Position numbers and translations under genes: made by a program
Notes under the pieces: generated by a model
The model's input: only the letters and a program-made list of their open reading frames with translations
What the model was told of the DNA's origin: nothing
Database searches by the model: none
Source: Chrysaora quinquecirrha
Lineage: Eukaryota > Cnidaria > Scyphozoa > Semaeostomeae > Pelagiidae
NCBI GenBank assembly: GCA_014526335.1
Contig: JACTAT010000059.1
Location: 2,565,312-2,629,311 of the forward strand
Length of the DNA: 64,000 bases
Reading direction: 5' to 3'
Shown here: positions 31,641-44,400 of the stretch, piece by piece
How positions within the stretch are numbered: position 1 is the stretch's first letter
Layout of the letters: the number at the start of each line of letters is the position of its first letter

Positions 31641-32375
31641 TTATTTCTTGAAGAACATAGTCTCCAGCTTTTGTTCAGGTATTTTACAGAGACTTGTTGT
31701 TTACTTTCTTTTGCTGAAAACTAACCGCAAAATACAAATGTCTGTCCAAAAATTTCACACGATTTTTTGAGACTGTTCTTAACCGAACTCTTACAGAGAA
31801 TGTTTCGTTTTCGTCCCTCATTAACCACTGAATATGTCCCAAATATGTCAAAACATGGTTGGCCTATTTTCTGACAAGCCCTGCCTGCCTGTATAAGGTG
31901 AGGGTGGCGTGTTCAAAGAAACTTTGTTTGGAGCAGGAGCTACACCATTTTCCTAGCTCTAGCTCTGCATGTTACCAGAAAGATTACAAAAGACAATGTA
32001 AATTTATTGGATTTTGTCAATAATAAAAGCTCGATTTTTCATTTCCAATATCCCTTCAAATAATACATCACACTAGAAAAGCATGTGTTACATTTATCAA
32101 TTTTAATGGCTTCTCTGAAAGGTTTGTCTGCTTCATTTAATTATTAAATCGATTTTTATTTTGAAACATTGACTGTGCTAGCTGTCAAAACTATGAAACA
32201 GTTTTCGATTTGTCTTTTCGTCTACCCAAAACATTATAAAATTGACTCTGCAAGTGGCCTGCTTTCGTTAAATCATTCTATCCGTAATCTAAAGGATCTT
32301 TAAGACCAGACACTCCTTCCTTTTAATTGAATAAAAACAGTTGATATATTATTTATGAAGCGCTCCGTTTTACAG

Positions 32376-35300
32376 GCGACACAGTATTCCTCATGGATAG
32401 ACTGACAAAGCCTGTCTCGGAGAATGCATTTCCAGGAGCAGTGTAAGGTTCGTTGAATCTTTTTTCATTCTTATCAGCATTTTATTAATCAGTCTTGGGC
32501 AAAATGTATAGGCGAAGGTGAAATGGTGGATTTAGCGCCAGTCGCTATGTTTCAGCAGTAGGTTAACTACTTGACGCCTAAACCTTGGCTGTGACGGGAG
32601 TACTTTGTGGCTCGTACACCGAAAGCTTTGACATCACGAGCCAGGCGACGACGCCACAGCATTTTCAAACAAGGACATCCGTCATAGGGACAGCCTAATT
32701 GAGTTTTGTTAAATGTACTATGAATTTCTCTCTAAAAGTGCTATTGTCTTGTCGTACTGTAGTCCAGCTGGCTCGTTGTGTCAGAAACTCAGGGAGATCA
32801 AGTTTCAAGCCCCACCTACGGTAGAGTCACACCCAGGGTCAGGGGACTCGATTTAACATACTATTGAGGTCCTAGGCACAAAGATGCTTTTTTCCAAATA
32901 TTTAATCTAGGATTGTTGCTTGTAAATGACGAACAGTGTTTGATCGTTTTGCAAGTGCCTAATAAGGTAGAAATCACGCGTATTCTTCTGCAAAGCAATC
33001 CACATGTACCTTATTCCTTGTAGCTAATTCTCGTGGATAATATTTGTACATCTGCTTTTGTGCATTTGAATAAAACCTACTAAAAGATCTTTTGCTGTGC
33101 GAACTTGTATATTGTATGTTTCTTGCATATTTGCTCAAAATTGGCACCGTCTTTTATATGGCATCTTTTTTATTGGGTTATTTTTATTATAACCTAGCCT
33201 GGTCACAATCTCATACACTTTCACAACACATACATACTCTCTACGTTCTTGAAAATGTCGGAGTCTGCGCGCAGACGACTGGAAACCATGCTTAGTATCA
33301 GTATCAGCCAACCAGTGACCATTCAGGTTAGATATTGTCATTACAAATGCCTTCATCACATCACAATGTATACATTAATTTTAACGAATCTTATCAAGAA
33401 AAAGTCCAACTCTAAAGTGCTTTGACAGAGTTTGAAAGTAGATGCAAAGCAAAAATACGTTATGTTCGAAAAAGTTTGTTTCTTTTATAATTTCGCAGCG
33501 CTTCCTTTACAAAAGATCATGATTAATACGTTCCTTCTTAAAATTATACTTTCTAATTAAGTTTTCAGTTGTTTTGGGAAAGTATTTGATTAAACAGTTT
33601 AATATTGCTGGTAGGTAAGTCTTCTTTACTTCTGTGGATAAAGCTGACATAAGCAAAGCTTAGAATTTAATAAAGTATATGAATAGAGTGCTCTATTGTT
33701 AACACATTGTATAAAGAGGCATTTCTTCTGCTGCGCTATTAAAAAACAAATAAAACTTAGCTACTAACACATCATATGTTTCATCCTTCATTTACAGACG
33801 ATGATGCTGAATAGAAGAAAGGAGACTGTTCTTAAGGTAATACTGTACTTTGTTTTTGATGTCATTAATTCTCCCCTTTTATTGAATTTTTTTTTGTAAG
33901 CAGCTATCTTTCTAAAGCTATGACTAAACTGGGTCGCGCGTGGCATGTCTCCTAGTTTAGCCAGGCCTTAAATTCACGTATACTTTTAGCTGTTGGGCCA
34001 CTTGACTGATGTTGCATCAGATGGGCATTAGACACCAATTGCATCAGATTGGCGTTAGAGGCCGTCGTGCTTTTTGTGTTGGGTATTGTGTATTAACAGT
34101 CTTCTTCTATATTATCTATATTATTAGCTACACTCGATCCTTTGAGGACATGACTATTGAATTTAAGTGACCCTTTTTGTCCCTAGCGGCCCTTGTACAG
34201 ATGATGTAGCCCTTCTCTTGCCTTTAAATGTAATGGTAACGGCTTTTCGTTTTAAAGGGCTCTTTAAATCACCTGCCAATCATTATTTTAGATGCTGTTA
34301 CCTCAATTATGAAAGGGGAAGGGGGTATTTCTGTGACGCGTGACGAGAGGTTTTTAAAATGTGAAACGTGACCAAAAACAATTTCGTGAAAAGTGAACGA
34401 GTATCGGGCGTCGTTCCCTGGCTCTTGTATCATCTTATGGCTCTTTCTGCCTATTCCATTAAATTGTCATTGGACTTTAATTTGTTCTCTCCACTACCTG
34501 ACTATTGTTACGTTAGATGCCATGAACTGAATTGTTATACATTTCAAAATGTGCAACGCTCTGTAATGCCTAAACTGAACAAATGTAGCCTGCGCGCACT
34601 GCCACCCTCCGAGTACGAAGGCTAAACAAGTGCCCTATTCAGGTAGAAGCGGTACGTTATCGGACATTTACGGCCCTTAAATCAAAATCACGTAAAACAT
34701 TATATAAAAGCTGGCGTGATTAAATGCAGCTTGTGCTGTTAAAAGGCGATAGCGTCATTTCAGAACTAACGCCGTCGTATGAGGTGAAAGCAACGCAAGT
34801 GCAAATGAATATGTTCCGGTAAAACGCAAAGATTCAAGGCAAAAACTAGCCGCTTCTAGAAGGCAGGCCTCCGTGCAAAATTTTTCGCGCGAAGGGAAAT
34901 ATCTCACCGCTACACATTTGCAGCACTGCTATTTCAGCCCGTTCATTCGTCGCAGCAAATGACGAAAGGTTGGAATGACTTCTAACTTTCGCCGCAGTAG
35001 CTTTTCGCGCGAAGGATGTCGCCTATTCAAAATCAGACTCAAGACTTGAACAAAGCAAAACACAGCTAATAAGTACAGAGATCTTTATGTTAGTTGATAA
35101 GAACATTTGACCAGATACAGCTGCAACTCATTATCTATTGCAAAGTCCTACATATTCTCCAGTTGTTCAAACAAACTCTGGGATATATACAATATAAACA
35201 GTACATACTTTCCGTCGTCGTTCTCAACCATTCAAAACGATATTTAATGATAGTTTAGAACTTTGTTGTGGAAACTTTGGGACTTTGAACTGCACCGCTT

Positions 35301-35455
35301 TGGTGTTTTATATGTTTTTTATTATTATATTTCTTATAAGATAAAGTGTTCGTTTGGATCAATTGAGCTTTACATCTTGTTACCTATTGACAAATATGGT
35401 TATATTTTAGCGATTTCAAGACCTGAAGATAGTTGAATGTAAGAAGTTCAACTAA
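32376..35455 (+). CDS. Possible small spliced ORF ending in the receptor's first exon
   Basis: Four stretches with good splice sites join in one frame: 32376-32442 (FLMDRLTKPVSENAFPGAV), 33275-33326 (RLETMLSISISQPVTIQ), 33798-33836 (TMMLNRRKETVLK) and 35411-35455 (RFQDLKIVECKKFN, TAA). Alternatively the ORF starts at the ATG at 33255 (MSESARR...), giving 51 residues. The stop at 35453-35455 is 14 nt before the receptor ATG at 35470, in the same exon. I do not recognise the peptide. It may be a short gene, a uORF of the receptor transcript, or chance. Phase agreement over three junctions is the only support. Confidence 0.3.
32515..32680 (-). mobile_element. SINE family 2 copy
   Basis: On the minus strand it reads like GCTGTGGCGTCGTCGCCTGG, CTCGTGATGTCAAAGC ... 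GTCACAGCCAAGGTTTAGGC ... CACCATTTCACCTTCGCC, the order of words seen at 60345-60520. tRNA-derived, with a degraded B box. Confidence 0.65.
32755..32890 (+). mobile_element. SINE family 2 copy
   Basis: Ordered words are TAGTCCAGCTGGCTCGT, TGTCAGAAACTCAGGGAGAT, B-box-like GTTTCAAGCCCC, GGTAGAGTCACACCCAGGGT and GGGGACTCGATTTAACATAC. It lies head to head with the copy at 32515-32680. Confidence 0.65.
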
Positions 35456-35469
35456 GGAAACTAAGCCAA

Positions 35470-38400
35470 ATGGATATGAAGTTGCTTCTTTCCTCGTTTA
35501 TCATCTGCCAGGTTAGTTCCCAATTTCTACATCTTTATTGGATTTCGTCAAAGAGGGGGTGTTTGGGTTTTACGGTTACACGGTTTTGCCAATATTTTGG
35601 CTCGGCTTTTCCGTTTTTCCCGAAAAATTACGCAGTTTTTCGGTTTTGAAAATCTTGTCGGTGAACGGTTTCACGGCAGTTTTGGATAATTTTTCAGGTT
35701 TTTGATTGAGTTTTTACATTTTTGGTGCTGATGCGACTCAGTGAAGCTACAGGTTGGCCCGCTATAAAAACAAAAATCTAGGGCGTTCCAACTACATTTT
35801 GCAGCCATTGTTGGTCCACTTGACAATTTCACACTTGACAAGGTCTTATACGGCAGCCCTCAACGTCTACCCCGTGTTAATTTCGAGTCAGGTATTGCTT
35901 CTGTTAAAATAACGGATTTCTGCGATAGTCTTAGCGATATTTCATCATGCACAATTGTCCTAAAACACATTTGCATGACTGAAATACGGCATGCAAATGT
36001 ATCCGACTTATCAAACAACGGGGAATCTTGTTTCATAGCGATGTTCCACTGTGCCTTAATGTTCTGCGACACTTTTGCAAGGGTGGCTGAAACGCATACC
36101 ACACATTAATATATGTTTGGATATAAGACATAAGCTCCTAAACTTAATCTATATAAAATATAAAAATATATGTTTGAATATGTGGCAAAGCATTAGGTTA
36201 AGCCAAATGGTATCTGGCATTTTCCGATATTGTTTCTGCAACTGCAAGATCGATGTTTGGGATTCTCGATAACTAGTGCGAGATCGAAATACGCGTATCC
36301 GCATTGTTGCGTATCCAAAGCTTAAGCAAGGCTTTATCCTTTTTTTAAGTAAGTCATGACTCTTTGCAAGTTAGTCGTCAGTGTTTTAAGTGATGAAGTT
36401 TTGGCGTAAGGTTTTGTTAAGCATCTGGACGGCGAATGAATTTGGAATGCTTTAGAGTCATTGCAAGTCTCACTGCTTCGCACAATGTTGCTGTTGTTTT
36501 TTTTTTCGATCGCTAAACGAGGGGATATTCAGATATATATCTGATATATCTTATTCAGATATATATCTCATATATATCTCATATAGGGGCCATTCACTCC
36601 TTGAAAATCTCGTACTCGTATCCATCGTACTCGAACCCATGCTCGAAAACCTATTGTTTTCACGGAGACCCCTTAGAAATCCTTTTGTGTTCGTAAAAAT
36701 TTCGTACACCTTTTTGAAGAGTGACCCTCTCAACCTAATCCCCAGGCCCAAAATCGAATTTCCTCGAATCTCAACCGTCAAATTGATCTTGGCCCTGGTA
36801 CTGGCCACAATACTGGTTCTGCCAAAATACTGGTCCTAGGCATCAAAACAAGATGTAGATTCCGAATGCACATGTTCTTAGAGAGGCAACGGAAAGAAAT
36901 TTTATTGATAACTGTCAGGCAAGATACAACATCTCATGTAGCATCATTTTTTGGTTTTTTGACATGTTTTTCACATAGTTTTCGGCCTATTTTGGTGTGA
37001 AACTTTGAAAAAACTGTGACATCACTTAAAATTTCTATTGTTTGAACAGCCAATCAAATTGCGAATAGACAAGGCCGGTACCAGGGTCTAATATGGACAG
37101 CGGAGTTTCACGTAGAGGCCTATTCACCCTTGGGACGAGGTTGTGACTCATGTAGTAAGTTTACTGCGGCTCATCGACTATAAGACCATATTTTTGGAAA
37201 TATTGTGATTCTGTACCACAGTCATGCATTTAAACATTATTTTGTTTTTCTAGGTGACAATATTCTATTGTCAGGGTAAGTGGTTTTTCAAATGTTTCGT
37301 TTCGGAATACTTTATGAGTAGGAATAATTTTTTAAAATCCATGTTTATTAGTTTAGTTATTTACATAACTATCCATTTTCTAGACCGAGTTGATTTATTT
37401 TCTCATCTTTTCATCTTGAATGCTTTCCCTCCTTTTCAACTTTTTCACCTGACATCGCTATAATTTATTGAACAACTACATCTTCCAAAGAGGTCATTCA
37501 CTATTGAGCTGTCGAAACTGTTTTCAAACCTCTTAACCTCCTTCCCGAATTCCTTAACCTCCATCTCAAAACTCAAGTGTCTTTTCACCTATTGACCTAT
37601 TATAATGACAGTCGGCTTGACCTGTGAATTTCAGTTCATTTTTCCACAAACTGTCTAAGGCCTTTTTAGGCCTTATACCGATCCAACATTGTTTGTCGAA
37701 AATACAGGGTACTGGTATACAAGACCATAGTCTTTTATTAGTACGATAAGGATCTGGTCGGAAACTCTTGTGTCTTTTGCATTTCAAAGTCCAAGCAAAA
37801 GACTTTGTCTTTTCCTCTGTAAATAGAGAGTAGAATTTCTAAAGTTTTCGATTCAACGGTTCTAATTAGATATAACAGCGCTTACTGTATCTTATAGAAG
37901 TACTATACTCTTGTCTGACTGGTGATCCAAATGTTTGGTACGGGTTCGCTCTTTTATATAAAGCTTGGAAGCTATTCCTAGTGCCTTCAAGAAAATTGAG
38001 AACTTGTATAGTTTTGTTAAGCCACTAGATTTATTAGTCTCCTGAGTCTCCCCTAAGTCCTTACATAAAACTACAATAATGGACAAATTATTTGGAACAA
38101 GGCATTTTCTCCAAGGAACATGGCCTATTCCATTGATTTTCTACTTCCATAACTCCAATTCTTCCCCCTTTTACCCCCAAAACAATGCTGGTAGTGGAGC
38201 AAGACAACTTTTATTCGAAACAACATTGTAACGGGGGAGAAGGGGGAATCAATAGATAATAGCAAAACTATTTAGGCCGTTCCAATATATTTTGTCCAAG
38301 ATTGTAGCTGCATAAGTCACATTATTCGCTCCCTGATGTTGTCGTTGTTTTTACTTTTGGAGTGACAAAGCAGAAGAAGTGGAGCATAAATCAGAGACTC

Positions 38401-41400
38401 GCGTAGTAAGTATACCTAGTCCAGTCCCAGTCTTGGCTCATTAAACCGAGGCTGAAACCAAAATGAGATCGCGCAAACTGAGTTTACAGCATCAAGCAGT
38501 TCAATTCAATGGTGATAGGCACGACTCAGGTAGTAAGTCTAGGTAGCCTTTACAACACCTACGACCTTCTAGGGTTTTTTAACTCATAATTTCGTTTTTA
38601 GCATTGTCAATCTCTTCGTTTCTTCTAGCTTCGTACAGATGCAATGTGAAATACAACTGGACTCACGGAGACCCTTCAATTTGCTTTCTCGTGCAATCAC
38701 CCGCTCTCTATAAGACCTATAAACAGTCGGTGAGTTATTGCAAGTCATTGCACCCTGATATGCACTTGCCAATAACGAAAGATCGCTCGACGCTCAAATT
38801 TCTCACTGATGAATTAGAAACTTCTGGGCTAACAAGTGGTTTTTGGCTTGGAGCAAAGGCATCAACTAATTTTAATGTAAGTGTCAAAGAATATCTTTAT
38901 ATTTCTATGTTCTCTTAGGCTGCTCTGCTTGAAGGTCAGAGTCTTGCTTCAAATCATGCAACGCTTGAAATATCGGGCGATTCGTTTGCAAAAGATTCTG
39001 TGTCCTTTTAGGCAAGGACTTAGTCTTTGCTCCAACGTATTGAACATCAAAGAATCATTCGCTAGTAGTTGAAGGTCGAGCGAAACTCTCTGTGGGTGGG
39101 GGGGGGGGGGGAGAGTTCGTGGTGTACGGGAACATGCGGCATTTTTCGGCAGATTTTTAAGTCAAATAATTTTCGTGAATGCTTTTGAAAATCACAATCG
39201 CCATCTTTGGAAGAAGTCTTTGGCTTCACGCACTCCTGTATGCTTTCTGTGTTTCGAATTCTAAGAAGAACAAGAACCTTCGCTCATTTTCTCTAGTAAT
39301 TGAAGCTAATATTCTTATAGCCGTCCTTTTCGCTCGAGATTATGTTGCCCTTTATATACTGTTGGCTCTGTTGCAGCGAATTTGTTAAATTTTTCGGTGA
39401 AGCTTTCAGGAAGCTTTTCCTGAGGAATTTGCACAAGCTAATCCTCTGCTATACAGAGGGTGTAAACTGGAAGTTAGGAATGATTATTTTTGGTGACTTT
39501 GTTTATCTTATGTCTCATCCAAAAAAGTTTAGCTGGGTTGATGGAACTGACCTGTCTTCAACAAGCAAACTCTGGGGCGATGGGGAGCCCAGTGGAAATG
39601 CCAAATGTGTTTATGTGCAAAAAAAGAGTCAAGATATTGAAATCGAGAACAATATTAAATACCGAACACTGGATGATGTATATTGCTACAATGCGAAAAG
39701 ACTTGTTGTTTGCAGCTGTCAAACTGGTAAGATGATTAAACTTTGTACAAAGGAGCCTCCGTTTAATGGAGCTAAGCATTTCCAGGCACGATTTTAATGC
39801 TCTGGGCCTCTTATTTGGGACTTGCTTTCCTGTATGCTACCGTCCCATACCGCTCTATCTTCGCCTTATCCCTATTAACCCCACGCTTTTTGAAGAAATT
39901 AAGCTTTATAAATTCTTCTTGGTTTTGAACGAATTTAAGAAATAAACTATCGTTTTTGGACTTTGATCACAAATTCGAATCATTAAATTTTCTAGTTAAA
40001 GTTCAAGAACTCAATGGCACTGATGAACTTTTCTCGAAGTCACCAACTCTGAACGAATTTAAAGATGTTTATGCGTCCGTAAGTGTAATATTACTGTTTT
40101 CATAGTCTTCTTCATCATAAATCAAGCCAATATGATATACCTTTTGCTTATTACTCCCAAATGCCACATGGACAGTAGAATAAGCTTCCCTACGCATAAA
40201 AGCTGGGTTTGACTGCCCTTGGCTTAACCGTTGGCTTAAAGGCCCCACGATCCTGTAGCATAATGAGTTTGAAATATTAATCCTACTGCGTTTTTTCCTT
40301 CCTTTAGTCCTTCTTTCTTTAATCTCATTTTTTGTCTCTATGCTAAGATACATGAAGCTTCAGCTATGTAGCTTTTCAAAGGTTCCTCGCAAATAAATGA
40401 CTTCAAATGTTTTCCAGGGAGTTGAAAATGGTGGTGATCCAGTGATGGAATTAGATAGTGTTGGTTTGTCAGCAGCCAAAAAATTACTCAATTCCAGTAA
40501 AACTGAAGTCAGTGAAATCGTTGAAACTGAAAGTTTCAGTAAGTAGCATTAGCCTTTTTTGCATTCGTTATTACCATTGTTTTACTTTGTTTTACTTTGT
40601 TTTACTTTGTTTAACTTTGTTTTACTTTGTTTTACTTTGTTTTACTTTGTTCAACTTTGTTTTACTTTGTTTTACTTTGTTTTACTTTGTTTTACTTTTT
40701 TTCTTTGTTTTACTTTGTTTTACTTTGTTTTACTTTGTTTTACTTTTGTTTTCTTTGTTTTACTTTGTTTTACTTTGTTTTACTTTGTTTTACTTTGTTT
40801 TACTTTGTTTTACTTTGTTTTACTTTGTTTTACTTTGTTTTACTTTGTTTTACTTTGTTTTACTTTGTTTTGCTTTGCTTTACTTTGTTTTACTTTGTTT
40901 TACTTTGCTTTACTTTGTTTTACTTTGTTTTACTTTTTTTTTCTTTGTTTTACTTTGTTTATGCTCTTTATTTCAGAGCTTGAACTGAAGAAATTTGAAG
41001 TCAGTAATTTTCAAGGTGCAACTTTTAGTTCGACGAAGCAAACTGCGTTGATAAATGTTCCAAAATCCATTTTGCAGTTAGGTAATTGTTAATTTTGTTA
41101 CTGCACATTTTTGTTATTTTTCCTCTCCTCTCTCTTGGAGTTCTCTGAGAAACAAAGCCGGAAAATTCTGAAAAATTCCGAAGCTGGAAAAACTCGTTGA
41201 ATTAAATTATTTGTTCCTACTCTATTAGTTACCATGAGTAGTTTATTGTGGTCTTTTCCTTCTAACAGGTAAAACAAATAGCTCCAAATATGCTGCAACA
41301 GTTGGTATAGCGTATTCAACAAAAGAAAGTGACGTCACAATAAAAATCAGTAAGTACTAAAAACGATTACTGCTATTTCAGATGGCTGGTAGCATTAGGA

Positions 41401-44400
41401 AGTTAAAACTAGACACGTCTCGATATTGTGACCGTTGGCTTGATTGGCAAATTCTCTCTACCCAGGGACAACCTTCCGAGTTGCTCGTGAGGATCTCTTT
41501 CAACATATAACAAGGTGATATTTGCCCCCCCCGCCCCTACTCTTCTACCGGTTTGAAGAATAGACTTTTGTTCCTTTTCATAGATAAACAATAGAATGCC
41601 CATCCAGTCAAATTCTTTTAAGAGAGACTCTGTTATGAGTTAATTTATTCTAAGCACACAGAATGGCCAGCTCTAGGGTACCTGAGTTTCAAGCTCTAGT
41701 TATAATCCTCCCCATGCGGACACGGATAGATCGAGCTATACGAATGGTGGGAACAACTGAAGGACCTGTTCCCAGATAGCTCAGTTGGTACAGAATTAGC
41801 TTACAATGCCAAATATCGCAGGTACGAGACCAGTCTTGGCTGCTGTGCCAAGAAGGTGCTGGGGCGTTGTGGTCTAATCCTGCTGACTCGTGTTGTAAGA
41901 AACTCTATTAGGTCGGTGTTCGAATCCCAGACACTGTAGCGTCACAGCCAGGGTCAAGGTCTCGAATAGTAAACCTACTGCTGAGATTATAGCAAATCAC
42001 TGCAAGTGAGACGCATAAAACGTGAGATGCATTTGCCTAAGATCGGTCATCGGTCATTCTTTTTATGAAAGTTTCATGGTTTACCTTGATGAATTAGGCC
42101 TTAATTACCCTGAATTATAAGCAGGCAAAGCAGGCAGGTGGCCATGGTGAAAGAAGAGCTCAAAAACTCATTGAACAAAAAGAGAATGACACTGTATCCT
42201 AATACTGCAATTGCTTTGTAAACTGCTTCTTATGGCATCCAGCTGCGGCGTAGACGGCCGAACCTTTAGCGATAAGATGAGGCTCATGTTGATCTTGTAA
42301 AATCACTGAGCCACATAAGTACCCCCTGAAATCATACTGAGCTATTGTTTCGTTGTTTTGTTTGAACTTCATTTACCCTTCTTGAGAGCCGATCTGTTGA
42401 AATTCACAGAGCTTATTTGCAGTGGTATGACTATGAGCAAATGGGAGCACATGGGCAAAAAACCCTTGAAAGTCTTTTAGGATTGATTTAGGTTATTTCC
42501 TATAATTTACTTTGCTCACGCCTTTTGCGCCCCCCCCCCGATGCAGAACCTCTGCTTAAGCCACTGCTTATACAGTTTAAGTTTTTAGAATCTGCCGGTG
42601 GCTCATTTGTGGGTTGTCTGATGTTGACTAGAGTAGTATAGATGGGTTGATTTGTGCTTTATTTCAATAGGTTTATTTACTTGACTCTCTATTTCTCTAT
42701 TTCTAGTATATCTTTGTTTCCTCGCTGTTACTAATGCTTCTAGCTATAATATCGCAATCAGAATGTCTGCTATTGTGACCGACTGCAAGCTGAAAATTAC
42801 GTGATGATACAGGTCATACAGCTTTGACGGGTATGCTACGACGGGCAAAACTGCAAGGTCTTTTCGGATATTACTGTTGCGACCATTAACCGCTATAGCT
42901 ATTAACAGGTCTCCAACGTTCTTAAGAAATTGCTGCTACTACTGCTGTTGTTTGCTGCTTCTAATTACTTCTCGATTACCGTCTTATAGTTTTACCCTAA
43001 TCTTCTTTCAGATCACAGTGGAAACTGAATTCTGATGTTCTCTCATATTCAGTGGTTTATGATAATCTTAACTTCACAGAACCTGTCGTGCTCACGTTTC
43101 TTCACAAGTCACAGGTAACAAAACAAATAGACATTAGCTACTATGATCTCCTATCTAACTCTCTCGTTGCGAACACCTCACTGAACGGACACATCATTGA
43201 TTCCCATTGACAAATTCTTTGTAAAAGCCTTTTGCGTATGACCGAAACCTTGTTAAAGCGGACACTGCCAAAAGATGTCCTTTTATAAACGAGGAGTTTT
43301 TTACTCTTCAAACAAGTGTATGAAACCCATTAGAATAAGAGCATTTTCAAGGGGTTTCTGTGGAAACAATATGATTTTCAGCAAGTGTGTAACGAGATGT
43401 CAATGAGTGATTTACCCCTTCGTCCCTTTGCCCCTCCGCCTTCGTCAAGATTTGAACTGTATCTATGTTACCAGATTCGATAAAGATTCACAACTAATTT
43501 ACATCTAAAGATAGAATTCTGATTATAGTTTGGTGGTTTTATTTTCTCTTTGCACCATAGAAAATTCCTCCTTATGTAATCTTAAAAGACAGTTAAATTC
43601 TTTTTTAAAAGGAATAACCACTAAATATCATTGTATATGCTGGACAATTTCCTGTATTAGTACGAAAATTTATTGCATTACAGCTGTGGTTTCTTATACG
43701 ACAGTTAAGCCTAAGTATTTTAATGAAACTGTGCAGGTTTTTATTGTGATAAATTTATCATGCTTTTATTGTACTGGTCAGACTAAACTTCTTTAATCCC
43801 CCAAACTCTCCTGATTTCATATCCTTTATCCTATACACTCTTTTTCTTTTATAAGAACCAGGAAATTTTGATCGAGGCTGGCTGTTCTTAATATTTTGCC
43901 GTTTTTGAGCCTGAAATGTTCTTAATCTGTTCTTAATTCCTTGGTTACTTAGATATCTATATTTTTTAATGAAAGTCTAGGGTGGTACTAGGTTTGTGTG
44001 AAAATGCAGCAATCTTGTCTATTTCTTTGTTTGCTTGCTTTTTACGTTCAGTTTGACTGTCTGGCTTACATATTTAGCTGATATTCTTAGCGCTTTTTAA
44101 AAGGCCAGCCTCAGCTTGTTCTTAATGTGTTCTTAAAATCTGGGCAAAGTCCAGGCTCGTGTTCTTATAAAATTGTTCTTATAAAAGAAAAAGAGTGTAG
44201 AGCTGAATCTATTTGCACCTTATATACAAAATTGGCTTTTTTATTCTTTTATTTCTATTTTTACTGTGTCTGTAACATGTTTTTCTAAATTATCTCTTTT
44301 GTAGCACAATTCTAAGTTTATTATTTATGCTTTGTGAACTTAAGAAATTTATTAGGTTCTTCTTAAAATTTCCCTTGTCTATCTGCACTCTTTTTTTCCT

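Larger units (their letters stand above)
31641..35410. other. Intergenic spacer upstream of the adhesion GPCR
   Basis: It contains two SINE family 2 copies (32515-32680 minus and 32755-32890 plus) and the tentative exons listed at 32376. The rest is AT-rich sequence without recognisable genes. Short repeated words occur (GCATCAGAT near 34014-34044). Confidence 0.55.

Noticed and set aside
39098..39112. Poly-G run, and poly-C runs at about 42528 and 61468, as structured signals
   Set aside because: Isolated homopolymers; the 61-kb one is explained by the MITE B C-tract, and the others have no supporting context.
40458..41092. ORFs of 118-177 codons rich in Phe and Leu, resembling membrane proteins
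   Set aside because: They read the TTTTACTTTG decamer in all three frames. Only 40418-40538 and 40977-41081 are real exon sequence.
41770..41845. Functional tRNA gene
   Set aside because: A and B boxes are good, but the acceptor arms do not pair and the region continues into a SINE.
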